Source of the DNA: Paracoccaceae bacterium
Lineage (GTDB): Bacteria > Pseudomonadota > Alphaproteobacteria > Rhodobacterales > Rhodobacteraceae
Direction of reading: 5' to 3'
DNA length: 64,000 bases
Assembly: GCA_018222585.1 (NCBI GenBank)
Contig: JAAFAB010000002.1
Location: forward strand, 682,001-746,000
Shown: piece by piece, positions 8,704 to 19,067 of the stretch
Layout: every line of letters begins with the position of its first letter
Numbering within the stretch: position 1 is the stretch's first letter
Made by a program: the position numbers and the translations under genes
The notes under the pieces: generated by a model
What the model was told of the DNA's origin: nothing
The model's input: only the letters and a program-made list of their open reading frames with translations
The model's database searches: none

Positions 8704-10770
8704 ATGCCCGATCTCCTGATCGAACTCTTCTCCGAGGAAATTCCCGCGCGGATGCAGGCCCGCGCGGCGGAGGAGCTGAAGAAACGCATGACCGACGGCC
8801 TCGTCGAGGCCGGTCTGACCTATTCCGGTGCGGCCGCCTTTCACACCCCCCGTCGCTTGACCCTGACCGTGCACGGGTTGCTGGCCGAAAGCCCCATGGT
8901 TCGCGAAGAGCGCAAGGGCCCCCGGGTCGACGCGCCCGAGAAGGCCATCGAGGGCTTCCTGCGCGGCGCCGGCCTGAGCCGCGACCAGCTGGAAGAGCGC
9001 GACGAGAAGAAGGGCCGTGTCTTCTACGCCGTGATCGAGAAGTCGGGCCGCCCGGCTGCCGGGATCGTCGCCGAAGAGCTGGAAAAGATCATCCGCACCT
9101 TCCCCTGGCCCAAGTCGATGCGCTGGGGGGCAGGCTCGCTCCGTTGGGTGCGGCCGCTGCATTCGATCCTCTGCGTCCTCTCGGATGAGGAGGGCGCCGC
9201 TGTCGTCCCGCTGGATATCGACGGTATCACCGCAGGTGACAGCACCGAAGGCCACCGCTTCATGGCGCCGGGCCGGTTCAGCGTGCGTGATTTCGAATCC
9301 TACCAGACCGAGCTGAAGCGCCGCTTCGTGGTGCTGGACGCCGCCGAGCGCGCCGATGCGATCTGGCAGGAGGCTTCCAACCAGGCCTTCGCCTCTGGCC
9401 TTGAGCTGGTCGAGGACAAGGGCCTGCTGGCCGAGGTCGCGGGCCTCGTCGAATGGCCCGTCGTCCTGATGGGCGAGATCGGCGCCGAATTCCTCGAACT
9501 GCCGCCCGAGGTCCTTCAGACCTCGATGAAGGAACACCAGAAGTTCTTCTCTGTGAAGAACCCGAAGACCGGCCGCATCGAGCGCTTCGTCACCGTCGCC
9601 AACCGCGAGACCAAGGACAACGGTGCCACGATCCTCGCCGGCAACCAGAAGGTGCTTTCGGCGCGCCTGTCGGACGCCAAGTTCTTCTGGGAAAACGACC
9701 TTCGCATCGCCAAGCAAGAGAAGATGCAGCCCTGGCGCGACCAGCTGGCCAATGTCACCTTCCACGCCAAGCTGGGCAGCCAGGCCGAGCGGATCGACCG
9801 CATCGCGGCCCTGGCCGCCGAGATCGCCCCGGCCCTTGGCGCCGACGCCGAGCTGGCCGCCGAGGCCGCCCGTATCGCCAAGGCCGACCTTTCCTCGGAA
9901 ATGGTCTACGAATTCCCCGAACTGCAGGGCCTGATGGGCCGCTACTACGCCGAGGCCGCCGGCTTCGCCCCCGCAGTGGCCGCCGCCTGCGAAGAGCATT
10001 ACTCGCCCCTCGGCCCGACCGATGGTGTGCCCGAGGCCAAGGTCTCGGCCACCGTGGCGCTGGCCGACAAGCTGGACACGCTGACGGGCTTCTGGGCGAT
10101 CGACGAGAAGCCGACGGGGTCCAAGGACCCGTTTGCGCTGCGCCGTGCGGCTCTGGGCGTGATCCGTATCTTGCTGGAGCACAAGTCGGTGCTGCCGCTG
10201 CAGGCCACCTTCGTGAAATGCCACGGGCTTTCCGAGGACGTCGCCGCCGACCTGCTCTCCTTCTTCCACGACCGCCTCAAGGTCCATCTGCGCGACGAGG
10301 GCGTCCGCCATGACGTGATCGACGCCTGCCTGGCGATGCCGGGCAATGACGACCTGGTCTCGGTTGTGGCGCGGGCGCGGGCGCTTTCCGAGGTGCTGGG
10401 CACCGAGGACGGCGCCAACTTGGTGCAGGGCTTCAAGCGGGCCAACAACATCTTGACCAAGGAAGAAGAGAAGGACGGCGTGGCCTACGAGTTCGGCGCC
10501 GATCCGAAATTCGCCGAAGCCCAGGAAGAGGTCGCCCTGTTCAACGCGCTGGAAGCCGCCAAGCCGAAGCTCGACGCCGCCAACAAGGCCGAGGATTTCG
10601 CCAGCGCCATGACCACGCTCGCCACCCTGCGCGCTCCCATCGACGCCTTCTTCGAGGCCGTGCAGGTCAATACCGACAACGAGGTGGTGCGCCGCAATCG
10701 CCTGAACCTGCTGTCGACCATCCGCTCGACCGTGCTGCAGGTTGCAGACCTCACCCGGATCGAGGCCTGA
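8704..10770 (+). CDS. glyS: Glycine--tRNA ligase beta subunit
   Basis: 688 aa, the usual length of the tRNA-binding beta subunit. The N-terminus MPDLLIELFSEEIPARMQ is diagnostic (family pattern LLxEIGxEELP). Downstream are RRLTLTVHGL, GPRVDAPEKAIEGFLR, KSMRWG and the KEHQKFFSV motif, then the HD-like region (KFFWENDL ... FHAKLGSQ) and an anticodon-binding C-terminal domain. ATG 8704 is chosen over 8464 on homology. It works with GlyQ encoded 0.9 kb upstream. A copy of the dispersed repeat starts 16 bp after its stop. Confidence 0.97.
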   Translation: MPDLLIELFSEEIPARMQARAAEELKKRMTDGLVEAGLTYSGAAAFHTPRRLTLTVHGLLAESPMVREERKGPRVDAPEKAIEGFLRGAGLSRDQLEERDEKKGRVFYAVIEKSGRPAAGIVAEELEKIIRTFPWPKSMRWGAGSLRWVRPLHSILCVLSDEEGAAVVPLDIDGITAGDSTEGHRFMAPGRFSVRDFESYQTELKRRFVVLDAAERADAIWQEASNQAFASGLELVEDKGLLAEVAGLVEWPVVLMGEIGAEFLELPPEVLQTSMKEHQKFFSVKNPKTGRIERFVTVANRETKDNGATILAGNQKVLSARLSDAKFFWENDLRIAKQEKMQPWRDQLANVTFHAKLGSQAERIDRIAALAAEIAPALGADAELAAEAARIAKADLSSEMVYEFPELQGLMGRYYAEAAGFAPAVAAACEEHYSPLGPTDGVPEAKVSATVALADKLDTLTGFWAIDEKPTGSKDPFALRRAALGVIRILLEHKSVLPLQATFVKCHGLSEDVAADLLSFFHDRLKVHLRDEGVRHDVIDACLAMPGNDDLVSVVARARALSEVLGTEDGANLVQGFKRANNILTKEEEKDGVAYEFGADPKFAEAQEEVALFNALEAAKPKLDAANKAEDFASAMTTLATLRAPIDAFFEAVQVNTDNEVVRRNRLNLLSTIRSTVLQVADLTRIEA

Positions 10771-10786
10771 GCGCGCGGCACCGCCG

Positions 10787-10830
10787 GATGCCTCCGGCGG
10801 GAGTATTTTCAGCCTGGTGATGATGCAGGG
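10787..10830 (+). repeat. Dispersed repeat, copy 2 (44 bp)
   Basis: Identical over 44 bp to 8350-8393. It is followed by CAGGGCGTGCC-TTCG-GGCGCGCCCTG, a hairpin with a TTCG loop that may end glyS transcription. Together with the inverted copy at 10876-10936 it forms a long inverted repeat. Confidence 0.85.
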
Positions 10831-10875
10831 CGTGCCTTCGGGCGCGCCCTGTCCGTTTCCGCGCCGACCCGGTCT

Positions 10876-10936
10876 CATCACCAGGCTGGAAATACTCCGG
10901 GGGGACCTCCGCAGGAGGTGGGGGCAGGGCCCCCTC
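10876..10936 (-). repeat. Dispersed repeat, copy 3 (inverted, diverged)
   Basis: CATCACCAGGCTGGAAATAC at 10876 is the reverse complement, with one mismatch over 21 bases, of 10802-10822. It continues into CCGGGGGGACCTCCGCAGGAGGTGGGGGCAGGG, a tail shared in diverged form with the copy at 19566. The 10771-11068 gap holds only these repeats and a GC-rich stretch before the next start codon. Confidence 0.75.
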
Positions 10937-11068
10937 CACCCTGTGGGCCGGGTGCAATGGCTGCCCGTCGCGATACCGGGCCGCCGGGAATCTCCTTGCT
11001 CCGAATCCCGCCACGACTATGCTGCCGGCACCATCTCGCGGGCCCTTACGGCCCGTACTGGGGGGCCG

Positions 11069-13633
11069 GTGCCGCATCACGATCCGCATGTCACGCTCAT
11101 CAGCGAAACCGCCCCCGTGGCGACCAGCACCCATGGCGGCAGGGCCAAGTGCCTGCAGCGCCTCGTGCGCCTGTCGCTGCCGGTACCGCAGACCGTGGCG
11201 CTGTCCTTCAAGGCGGTCAACGACATCGCCGAGGGCCGTCTGCCGACCATGGCCGACCTTCTGGATCCCTTTGGCGAGAACCCCCTGCTCTGTGTCCGGC
11301 CCTCCTCGGAGGATCCCGACTGGGGCGGCCCCTCGGCAGTGCTGAACATCGGCATGAACGATGCCACCCATGCCCGTCTGTCCGAGAAGATCGGCGCCGA
11401 GGCCGCCTCGGCCCTCTACAAGAGCTTCGTGCGCACCTATTCGGTGCATGTGGAACGGCTGGACCCCGACATGTTCGAGGATCTTTCCGCCTCGGGCCCC
11501 GAGGCGCTGGCCGAGGCCCTGCGCGCCTATCGCGAGGAAACCGAAGAGGATTTCCCCCAGGACGCGGGCGTGCAGCTGGCCGCCGTGCTGAAGAGCATGG
11601 CGCGGGCCTGGCGGGGCACCACGGCGCGGCTGCTGCGCCAGGCCAAGGGGGCGCCGGCCGATGCGGGTCTCGGCCTCGTGGTGCAGGAAATGGCGCTTGG
11701 CCTCGGCAACGAGGGGGAATGCGGCTCGGGCGTCATGCAGCTGGTCTCCTCGACCACCGGCCTGCCACGGATCACCGGGCGCTACCTCAGCCAGTCGCAG
11801 CACCGCGAAGCGCTGCGCGAGGACAGCCGGTCGCTGTACCTGGCGCGGGACAAGCGCGGCCCCTCGCTGGAGGAACTGGCGCCCGAAGCCTATGCCAAGC
11901 TGGCCGAATATTGCGAGCTGATGCGCTATCGCCTGCGCGAGGAGATGCAGACCGAATTCACCATCGAGAACGGCAACGTGCATGTCCTGGATGCCCTGCG
12001 GGTGCAGCGCAGCTCGCGCGCGGCGGTGCGCATTGCCGTGGCCCTGGCCGAGGACGGGGTGATCCCGCGTGATGAGGCGCTGTGTCGGGTCGATCCCCGG
12101 GCGCTGAGCGAGATGCTGCACCGCCAGGTCGACCCCGCCGCGCCGCGTGACGTGCTGGGCACCGGCATCGCCGCTTCGCCCGGCGCCGCGACCGGGCGGC
12201 TGGTGTTTTCCGCCGCCGCTGCCCAGGCCGCAAAGTCGCGGGGCGAGGCCAGCATCCTGGTTCGGCGCGAGACCGGTCCGGAGGATATCCGAGGGATGCA
12301 CGCCGCCGTCGCGGTGATGACGGAACGCGGCGGCATCACCTCCCATGCCGCCGTGATCGGGCGCGGCCTGGGCCTTCCTTGCGTGGTCAGCTGCGCAGGT
12401 CTGGGCTTCGACATGAAGCAGGAACGCCTGAAGGCGGCCGATGGCCGGGTGCTGAAGGCCGGGGATATCGTCACCGTGGATGGCACCAACGGCGCCATCC
12501 TGGCCGGAGAGACGCCCCTGATCGAGGCGGCGCGCGACGATGCCTTCCAGTCGATGATGTCCTGGGCCTGGGACTATTGCGATATCGGCATCCGCGCCAA
12601 TGCCGACACGCCCGCCGATGCCGAGGTCGCCCGCCGCTTCGATGCCCAGGGGATCGGCCTCTGCCGGACCGAGCACATGTTCTTCGATCCCGGTCGGCTG
12701 ACCGTGATGCGCGAGATGATCTTTGCCGATGCGCCCGCCGACCGCCGCACCGCGCTTGATCGCCTGCTGCCCATGCAACGCGCCGACTTCACCGAGCTTT
12801 TCCGCATCATGCAGGGCAAGCCGGTCTGTATCCGGCTGTTCGATCCGCCGCTGCACGAATTCCTGCCCGCCGACCGCGCCGGGCTGCGGGAACTGGCCGA
12901 GGCACTCTCGCTGCCGCTGTCGGATGTCACACGGCGGGTGGAGTCGCTGTCGGAATACAACCCCATGCTGGGGATGCGCGGTGTCCGCCTCGGCATCACG
13001 GTGCCCGAGATCTACGAGATGCAGGCCCGCGCCATCTTCGAGGCCACCATCGAAGCCTCGCGCGAGGGCGATCCGGTGGTGCCCGAGATCATGATCCCGC
13101 TGGTTTCGGCCAAGCGCGAGGTCGAGATGGTCAAGACCCGCGTCGACGCGGTGGCTGCCGCCGTGCGCAACGAGACCGGCAAGAACTTCACCTATCGCCT
13201 CGGCGTCATGGTCGAGACCCCGCGCGCCGCCCTGCGCGCCGGCGAGATCGCCCCGCACGCCGCCTTCCTCTCGTTCGGCACCAATGACCTGACCCAGATG
13301 ACCTACGGGTTGTCGCGCGACGATGCGGGCAAGTTCATGTCGGCCTATGTCAAGCAGGGCGTGTTCCCCGAGGATCCTTTTCACACGCTCGACACCGACG
13401 GGGTGGGGGAACTGCTCATGATCGGGGCAGAACGGGGCCGCGCCGCACGGCCCGACCTGATCCTGTCGATCTGCGGCGAGCATGGCGGCAACGCCGAATC
13501 AATCGCCTTCTGCCGCGACGCGGGCTTCGACTATGTCTCCTGTTCGCCCTTCCGCGTGCCCGTTGCACGGCTGGCTGCGGCACAGTTGCGCATCCGTCCG
13601 ACATTGCCGCCACGGGCTTTTAAAACATCCTGA
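11069..13633 (+). CDS. ppdK: Pyruvate, phosphate dikinase-type PEP-utilising enzyme
   Basis: 854 aa (PPDKs are about 870-900). N-terminal ATP-grasp nucleotide-binding region with SAVLNIGMND, the swivelling phosphohistidine domain with GGITSHAAVIGRG (His426), and the C-terminal PEP/pyruvate TIM barrel ending in CGEHGG (Cys802, the catalytic cysteine position) and DYVSCSPFRVPVARLAAAQ. All key groups for interconverting ATP+Pi+pyruvate and AMP+PPi+PEP are present. The GTG at 11069 after GGGGGGCCG is my start choice because upstream in-frame sequence runs through the repeat region; it is not certain. The gene follows glyS, an arrangement seen in this order of bacteria. Confidence 0.85.
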   Translation: MPHHDPHVTLISETAPVATSTHGGRAKCLQRLVRLSLPVPQTVALSFKAVNDIAEGRLPTMADLLDPFGENPLLCVRPSSEDPDWGGPSAVLNIGMNDATHARLSEKIGAEAASALYKSFVRTYSVHVERLDPDMFEDLSASGPEALAEALRAYREETEEDFPQDAGVQLAAVLKSMARAWRGTTARLLRQAKGAPADAGLGLVVQEMALGLGNEGECGSGVMQLVSSTTGLPRITGRYLSQSQHREALREDSRSLYLARDKRGPSLEELAPEAYAKLAEYCELMRYRLREEMQTEFTIENGNVHVLDALRVQRSSRAAVRIAVALAEDGVIPRDEALCRVDPRALSEMLHRQVDPAAPRDVLGTGIAASPGAATGRLVFSAAAAQAAKSRGEASILVRRETGPEDIRGMHAAVAVMTERGGITSHAAVIGRGLGLPCVVSCAGLGFDMKQERLKAADGRVLKAGDIVTVDGTNGAILAGETPLIEAARDDAFQSMMSWAWDYCDIGIRANADTPADAEVARRFDAQGIGLCRTEHMFFDPGRLTVMREMIFADAPADRRTALDRLLPMQRADFTELFRIMQGKPVCIRLFDPPLHEFLPADRAGLRELAEALSLPLSDVTRRVESLSEYNPMLGMRGVRLGITVPEIYEMQARAIFEATIEASREGDPVVPEIMIPLVSAKREVEMVKTRVDAVAAAVRNETGKNFTYRLGVMVETPRAALRAGEIAPHAAFLSFGTNDLTQMTYGLSRDDAGKFMSAYVKQGVFPEDPFHTLDTDGVGELLMIGAERGRAARPDLILSICGEHGGNAESIAFCRDAGFDYVSCSPFRVPVARLAAAQLRIRPTLPPRAFKTS

Positions 13634-13789
13634 TTTCAGCAAGTTAAACTAGTTCTAAAGGTCTAGGGAAAATTAAGATCCTGATAACGAACGGGTGTTT
13701 GACTGAGGGTGGTCTGGACGCTTGGGGCAGTTTTCGTTACGGAACCGCTCTGGCGGCGTCCTCGCGGCGTGCAACGATAGGTCAACGAC

Positions 13790-14431
13790 ATGCGATTTCT
13801 GAACTCCCTCTTCCCGGTGGTGCTGACGGCAATGTTGGTTTCGGTGAGCGCCGCACAGGCGCAGAACCCGCTGACGGAGGCGATGCAGGCCGAGGCCGAG
13901 GGGCTGAAATCGGTGCCCAATGCCCGCCTTGCCTCGCTGCTGAAGCGCCCGCGTTCGGGGAATGCCTCCGGCGTCGAATACTCCCGCGAATGGTTGGCCC
14001 GGCAACCGGCCGGCAAGGGGGGCGACGAATTCCAGTGCCTCGCCGAGGCGCTCTATTTCGAGGCCCGGGGCGAGAGCGTGAAGGGCCAGTTCGCCGTCGC
14101 CGAAGTGATCCTGAACCGGGTCGACAGCCCGATCTTTCCCAGCAGCGTCTGCGGCGTGGTGCACCAGGGCACGGGACGCAAGTTCGCCTGCCAGTTCACC
14201 TATACCTGCGACGGTCGCAAGGAAGTCATCCACGAGCCTGCCGCCTATGCGCAGGTGGCCAAGGTGGCGGCGGTGATGCTGGGCAAGGACACCGTCCGCC
14301 CGCTGACCGATGGGGCGACGTTCTACCACACGCTGCACGTCAGCCCGAAGTGGTCGCGCAACTTCGACAAGACCGCCACCATTGGCGTGCATGAATTCTA
14401 CCGGATGCCGACCCGCCTGACCCGGAACTGA
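13790..14431 (+). CDS. Cell wall hydrolase, SleB family
   Basis: 213 aa exported protein: signal peptide at residues 1-24 ([20 protein letters not shown] ... AQAQ), a linker, then a Hydrolase_2/SleB domain from about residue 80 ([55 protein letters not shown]). The Glu in YFEARGE is the expected catalytic residue of this lysozyme-like amidase/lytic transglycosylase family, which cuts peptidoglycan. It stands alone, 156 bp after ppdK and 228 bp before folB, with no clear partner; a role in cell-wall turnover is inferred from the family only. Confidence 0.9.
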   Translation: MRFLNSLFPVVLTAMLVSVSAAQAQNPLTEAMQAEAEGLKSVPNARLASLLKRPRSGNASGVEYSREWLARQPAGKGGDEFQCLAEALYFEARGESVKGQFAVAEVILNRVDSPIFPSSVCGVVHQGTGRKFACQFTYTCDGRKEVIHEPAAYAQVAKVAAVMLGKDTVRPLTDGATFYHTLHVSPKWSRNFDKTATIGVHEFYRMPTRLTRN

Positions 14432-14659
14432 GGTCGGCGCAGAGGGCAGGCGGGGCAGGGGGCAGTCGCCTCGGAAGTCCCGGCGGCCTTCACCTGCGGT
14501 ATCTGCCAGCATCGGGACACGGACAGGTGCGGCCCCGGCGCAGGTCCCGGTCTTCCCGATCTGCCGCCCGCGCGCGGTCAGCCGCCGTTTTCGGCCCCGA
14601 CCCGCTTTGCCTTTCCGGGCAAGCTCTGACATGAAGACGCGGTGAGGCAAGGGGACGTC

Positions 14660-15598
14660 ATGACCGATCAGATCACCCAGGCATTCGGCCATCCGCTTGA
14701 ACGCTCGAAGGCGCTGTCGGGGGATATGCCCGCCGACCGGATTTCCCTGCGCGACTACCTGACCGAGGTCGAGATCGGTGCCTTCCAGCAGGAACGGGGC
14801 CGCCACCAGCGCCTGCGCTTCAACATCGTCGTCGAGGTGCGCCACGATCCCGGCCCGCTTGAGGACGACGTCGACCGCATCCTCTCCTACGACACGATCA
14901 CCGAGGCCATCGAGGCCGAGCTGGCCGCCGAGCGCCTGAACCTGCTGGAGACCCTGGCCGAGCGGATCTCGGCCCGCATCCTGGCGGAGCCGCAGGCGCT
15001 ACGCGTCTTTACCCGGATCGAGAAGCTGGACCGTGGGCCCGGCGCGCTTGGGGTCGAGATCATGCGCTCTCATGATGATGCGCTGCCCGTCCCCGAGGCC
15101 GCTGCGCCGGGTCAGGGCCTGGTGCCGCTGGTGATCTTCCTCGGCCCCGAGGCGGTGACCTCCGGCGCGCTGACCGGCTGGCTGGACCAGCTGCAGGCGA
15201 AGAAGCGCCCGACGATCCTGTGCTGTGGCCCGGGAGGGGGGCAGCGGCCCGCCTCGGCCTCACGCCAGGCGCAGCGGCGTATCGACCTGCTGGCCATCGA
15301 ACAGGCCGCCTGGGTGCTGGCGGGTCGGGATCGCCGTTGCGTGGTGGTCAACACCCGGACCGAACTCGACTGGTCGATGAAGCATGACCAGATTTCCCTC
15401 TGGGCACCGTCGAAGATCGTGCTGGATGCGGCGGGTGACCGCCCCGATGCGGTCGGCGACGGCACCGCGCTGGCGTTGTGGTTCGCCGAGCAGATGGGCG
15501 CGCGCGACCTGCTGGTCGTCGGTGCCCCGGCCCCGGCGGCCGAGGGCGCGACCCGCGTCACGGTCCTGCCCGTCACGGATATCCTGCCGCTGCCCTGA
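14660..15598 (+). CDS. folB: Dihydroneopterin aldolase FolB with long C-terminal extension
   Basis: 312 aa, more than twice the usual FolB length of about 120. Residues about 25-140 are the aldolase (RISLRDYLTEVEIGAFQQER, LSYDTITEAIE, NLLETLAERI and VFTRIEKLDRGPGALGVEI), which converts dihydroneopterin to 6-hydroxymethyl-dihydropterin in folate synthesis. Residues about 155-312 form a second domain of unknown function (VPLVIFLGPEAVTSGALTGW ... WSMKHDQISLWAPSKIVLDA ... ALALWFAEQMGARDLLVVGA). ATG 14660 follows AAGGGGACGTC. The stop is 7 bp before folP, so the two folate genes form an operon. Confidence 0.9.
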   Translation: MTDQITQAFGHPLERSKALSGDMPADRISLRDYLTEVEIGAFQQERGRHQRLRFNIVVEVRHDPGPLEDDVDRILSYDTITEAIEAELAAERLNLLETLAERISARILAEPQALRVFTRIEKLDRGPGALGVEIMRSHDDALPVPEAAAPGQGLVPLVIFLGPEAVTSGALTGWLDQLQAKKRPTILCCGPGGGQRPASASRQAQRRIDLLAIEQAAWVLAGRDRRCVVVNTRTELDWSMKHDQISLWAPSKIVLDAAGDRPDAVGDGTALALWFAEQMGARDLLVVGAPAPAAEGATRVTVLPVTDILPLP

Positions 15599-15605
15599 GG
15601 TCCCG

Positions 15606-16607
15606 ATGATCTACTACCGTCCCCTCGTCCAGTCCGGGCCGCGCCCCTCCGAGGCCCTGCCGCTGACCGGCGGCCCGCTGTGGTTCAACCAGGTCGAGCG
15701 ACTGACCCGCGACGAGGCCCGGGTGCTGCCGGTCACCGACCTGCCCGAGGACTGGCAGCGCCGTCTCTGCCGTCCGCGCCCGGCGCTGGCGGGCCTGTCA
15801 CTGGACCGGCCCCGGATCATGGGGATCCTGAATGTCACCCCCGACAGCTTCTCGGATGGCGGCGCACACAATGCCCCCGAGACGGCGCTGGCCCATGCCC
15901 GCGCCATGGCCGAAGCGGGGGCCGACATGATCGACGTGGGCGGCGAATCCACCCGTCCCGGCGCCGCCGATGTGCCGGTCGAGGAAGAGATTGCCCGCAC
16001 CGCTCCGGTGATCCGGGCCATTGCCGGGCTGGGCCTGCCGATCAGCATCGACACCCGCAAGGCCCCGGTCGGCCGCGCCGCCGCCGAGGCAGGCGCCGGG
16101 CTGATCAACGACGTCTCGGGCTTTGCCCATGACCCGGCGCTGGCCGATGTGGCCGCCACCTTCGGCCTGCCGGTCTGCGTCATGCACATGCGTGCCACGC
16201 CCGCCGACATGCATGTCGCCCCGCAGTACGACAATGCCCTGCTGGACACCTACGACGAGCTCGAGGCCCGTATCGCCGCCGTCGAGGCCGCCGGGATTCC
16301 GCGGGCCCGCATCCTCGCCGATCCGGGCATCGGGTTCGCCAAGACGGCCCAGCACAACCTCGAGATCCTCAACCGGCTGTCGCTGTTTCACGGGCTGGGC
16401 TGTCCGCTTCTGCTCGGCGTGTCGCGCAAGCGGTTCATCGGCACCATCGGACAGGCGCCCGAAGCGCGGGATCGCGCGCCGGGCTCCATTGCCGTGGCAC
16501 TGGCGGGGGTGGCCCAGGGGGTGCAGATGCTGCGTGTGCATGACGTCGCCGAAACCGCCCAGGCGCTGCGCCTCTGGCAGGCTGTGGCGCGCGGCCGCGC
16601 CGAGTGA
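15606..16607 (+). CDS. folP: Dihydropteroate synthase
   Basis: 333 aa. The core TIM barrel starts near residue 70 with IMGILNVTPDSFSDGG, followed by DMIDVGGESTRPGA, INDVSGFAHD, the pABA/Mg loop region and LLGVSRKRFIG. It condenses 6-hydroxymethyl-dihydropterin pyrophosphate with p-aminobenzoate, directly downstream of the FolB product. The first about 70 residues (MIYYRPLVQSGPRPSEALPL ...) precede the usual DHPS start and have no domain I recognise. ATG 15606 is 7 bp after folB. The antibiotic-target loops look normal. Confidence 0.95.
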   Translation: MIYYRPLVQSGPRPSEALPLTGGPLWFNQVERLTRDEARVLPVTDLPEDWQRRLCRPRPALAGLSLDRPRIMGILNVTPDSFSDGGAHNAPETALAHARAMAEAGADMIDVGGESTRPGAADVPVEEEIARTAPVIRAIAGLGLPISIDTRKAPVGRAAAEAGAGLINDVSGFAHDPALADVAATFGLPVCVMHMRATPADMHVAPQYDNALLDTYDELEARIAAVEAAGIPRARILADPGIGFAKTAQHNLEILNRLSLFHGLGCPLLLGVSRKRFIGTIGQAPEARDRAPGSIAVALAGVAQGVQMLRVHDVAETAQALRLWQAVARGRAE

Positions 16608-16707
16608 TCGGCAAGGATCCGAGCATTCCCCGCCGCCCTGCCAACTTGCGCGGGAAGGGGCCGGGGGAATCCTCTAGGCTGGCCGGGAACCGCGAAAGGA
16701 TCCTGCC

Positions 16708-17385
16708 ATGCGCCGCCTGCTTCCCGCCCTCGCCCTGCTGATGCTCGCCCCCGCTGTCCGCGCCGAGGAGGCGCCGGTCAGCTTCCTCTGCGAGATGGGC
16801 GTCCAGATGCAGATCCGTTTCGCCGACGACCAGGCGGTGCTGACCCATGCGGACCAGTCGGTGACGCTGGACATCCAGCGCTCGGGCTCTGGCTTTGCCT
16901 ATGCAGGCGCGGGCCACGCGCTGCGTGGCAAGGGGTCGGATGTGACCTGGACCGACGCGGCGGGGCAGGACTGGTCCTGCCGCGGCGCGCCGGTGATGCG
17001 GGGCGAAGCCAGCGCCGCCGGTCCAGAGGCGCTGAGCGGCAGCCGCTGGCGCCTGGCCTACCTGCTGGACGGCACGCCCGAGGGCGAGGTGCCGCCCCGG
17101 CTCGACGGCTATACCGCCGAGTTCCGCCCCGATGGCACCCTGGCCATGCGGCTCGACTGCAACAGCCTCTCAAGCCGGTGGAGCGCCACCGCCAATGTCC
17201 CCGCCGCCGGCACGCTGGAGCTGTCGCCCGGCATGATGACCCGCGCCTTCTGCGGCGAAGAGGCGTTGGACAGCCGCATCGCGGCCCTGCTGCCGGAAAT
17301 CACCGGCTGGAGCCTGGCCGATGGCCAGCTGGAGCTGCTGACCGACGAGGACGACCGCCGCATCGTCTGGGATCCGCTGCCCTGA
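16708..17385 (+). CDS. Exported META/MliC-like domain protein
   Basis: 225 aa with a signal peptide (residues 1-19, MRRLLPALALLMLAPAVRA). The N-terminal half (about 20-100) resembles an MliC/lysozyme-inhibitor-type beta barrel (FLCEMGVQMQIRFADDQAVL, and a second Cys near WSC). The C-terminal half (about 110-225) has the META/HslJ pattern LSGSRWRLAYL ... EFRPDGTLAMRLDCNSLSSRWSA ... PGMMTRAFCGEE. Probably periplasmic or a surface protein. AGGATCC precedes the ATG. The domain assignment is by eye; the function is unproven. Confidence 0.7.
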   Translation: MRRLLPALALLMLAPAVRAEEAPVSFLCEMGVQMQIRFADDQAVLTHADQSVTLDIQRSGSGFAYAGAGHALRGKGSDVTWTDAAGQDWSCRGAPVMRGEASAAGPEALSGSRWRLAYLLDGTPEGEVPPRLDGYTAEFRPDGTLAMRLDCNSLSSRWSATANVPAAGTLELSPGMMTRAFCGEEALDSRIAALLPEITGWSLADGQLELLTDEDDRRIVWDPLP

Positions 17386-17407
17386 CCGCGACGGCTCCGA
17401 AAGGCAA

Positions 17408-17431
17408 AAGGCCCCGCGATTGCGGGGCCTT
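17408..17431. terminator. Bidirectional terminator between the META gene and ilvC
   Basis: AAGGCCCCGC-GATT-GCGGGGCCTT, a perfect 10-bp stem with a 4-nt loop between two convergent genes (stops at 17385 and 17464). A and T flanks suit termination from both sides. Confidence 0.8.
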
Positions 17432-17463
17432 CCGTCTTGTTTCAGATGAACGGGCCGGATGGC

Positions 17464-18577
<1,114 letters not shown>

Positions 18578-18611
18578 ACCCATTCGTGATTTATCGTCAG
18601 GTGAAAGAAAT

Positions 18612-19067
18612 ATGCTGGATGATGCCGACAGACGCATTCTGCGCCAGTATCAGGCAGATCCCTCGGCCAGCACCGCTCAGCTGGCGGAGCGGGCCGGGCT
18701 GACCCCCGCGACCTGCTGGCGGCGGATCGAGCGGATGCAGGACGCCGGGGTGATCTGCGGCGTGCGCGGGGTGATCGACTGGCGGGCGCTCGGCTACACG
18801 GTCGAGGTCTCTCTGCGCATCACGCTGGACAAGAGCGCGCCGCGCGCCTTCGACGATTTCGCCGCCGGGGCCCGCAAGATCCCCGAGGTGCTGGAAATCC
18901 AGACCTTCCTCGGCCAGGTCGATGCCCGCCTCGGCATCATCGCCCGCGACGTGGCACACTACCAGGAGGTCTACCGCGAGAAGATCCTGACCCTGCCCCA
19001 TATCACCGATATCGACGCGCTGATGCACGTGGCCCGGGTGAAGTTCGACGAACAGGTGCCGCTGTGA
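18612..19067 (+). CDS. Lrp/AsnC family transcriptional regulator (first of a pair)
   Basis: 151 aa. N-terminal winged HTH (DADRRILRQYQADPSASTAQ ... GLTPATCWRRIERMQDAGVI), then the RAM ligand-binding domain (about 70-140). These regulators form dimers and octamers and sense amino acids. It is divergent from ilvC across 125 bp and overlaps the next Lrp gene by 4 bp, so the two are co-translated. Control of ilvC by branched-chain amino acids is plausible from position but not shown. AGGTGAAAGAAAT precedes the ATG. Confidence 0.9.
   Translation: MLDDADRRILRQYQADPSASTAQLAERAGLTPATCWRRIERMQDAGVICGVRGVIDWRALGYTVEVSLRITLDKSAPRAFDDFAAGARKIPEVLEIQTFLGQVDARLGIIARDVAHYQEVYREKILTLPHITDIDALMHVARVKFDEQVPL

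Noticed and set aside
8200-10881. 893-codon open frame on the minus strand across glyS
   Set aside because: Antisense shadow of glyS; His/Gly/Arg-rich composition typical of reading GC-rich genes backwards, no domain recognised.
10751-13483. 910-codon open frame on the minus strand across ppdK
   Set aside because: Antisense shadow; ppdK itself has every catalytic motif in the plus frame.
13960-14000. GCCTCCGGCGTCGAATACTC in the SleB gene as a further copy of the dispersed repeat
   Set aside because: Only the first 9 bases match the repeat, and it is part of a well-supported coding sequence.
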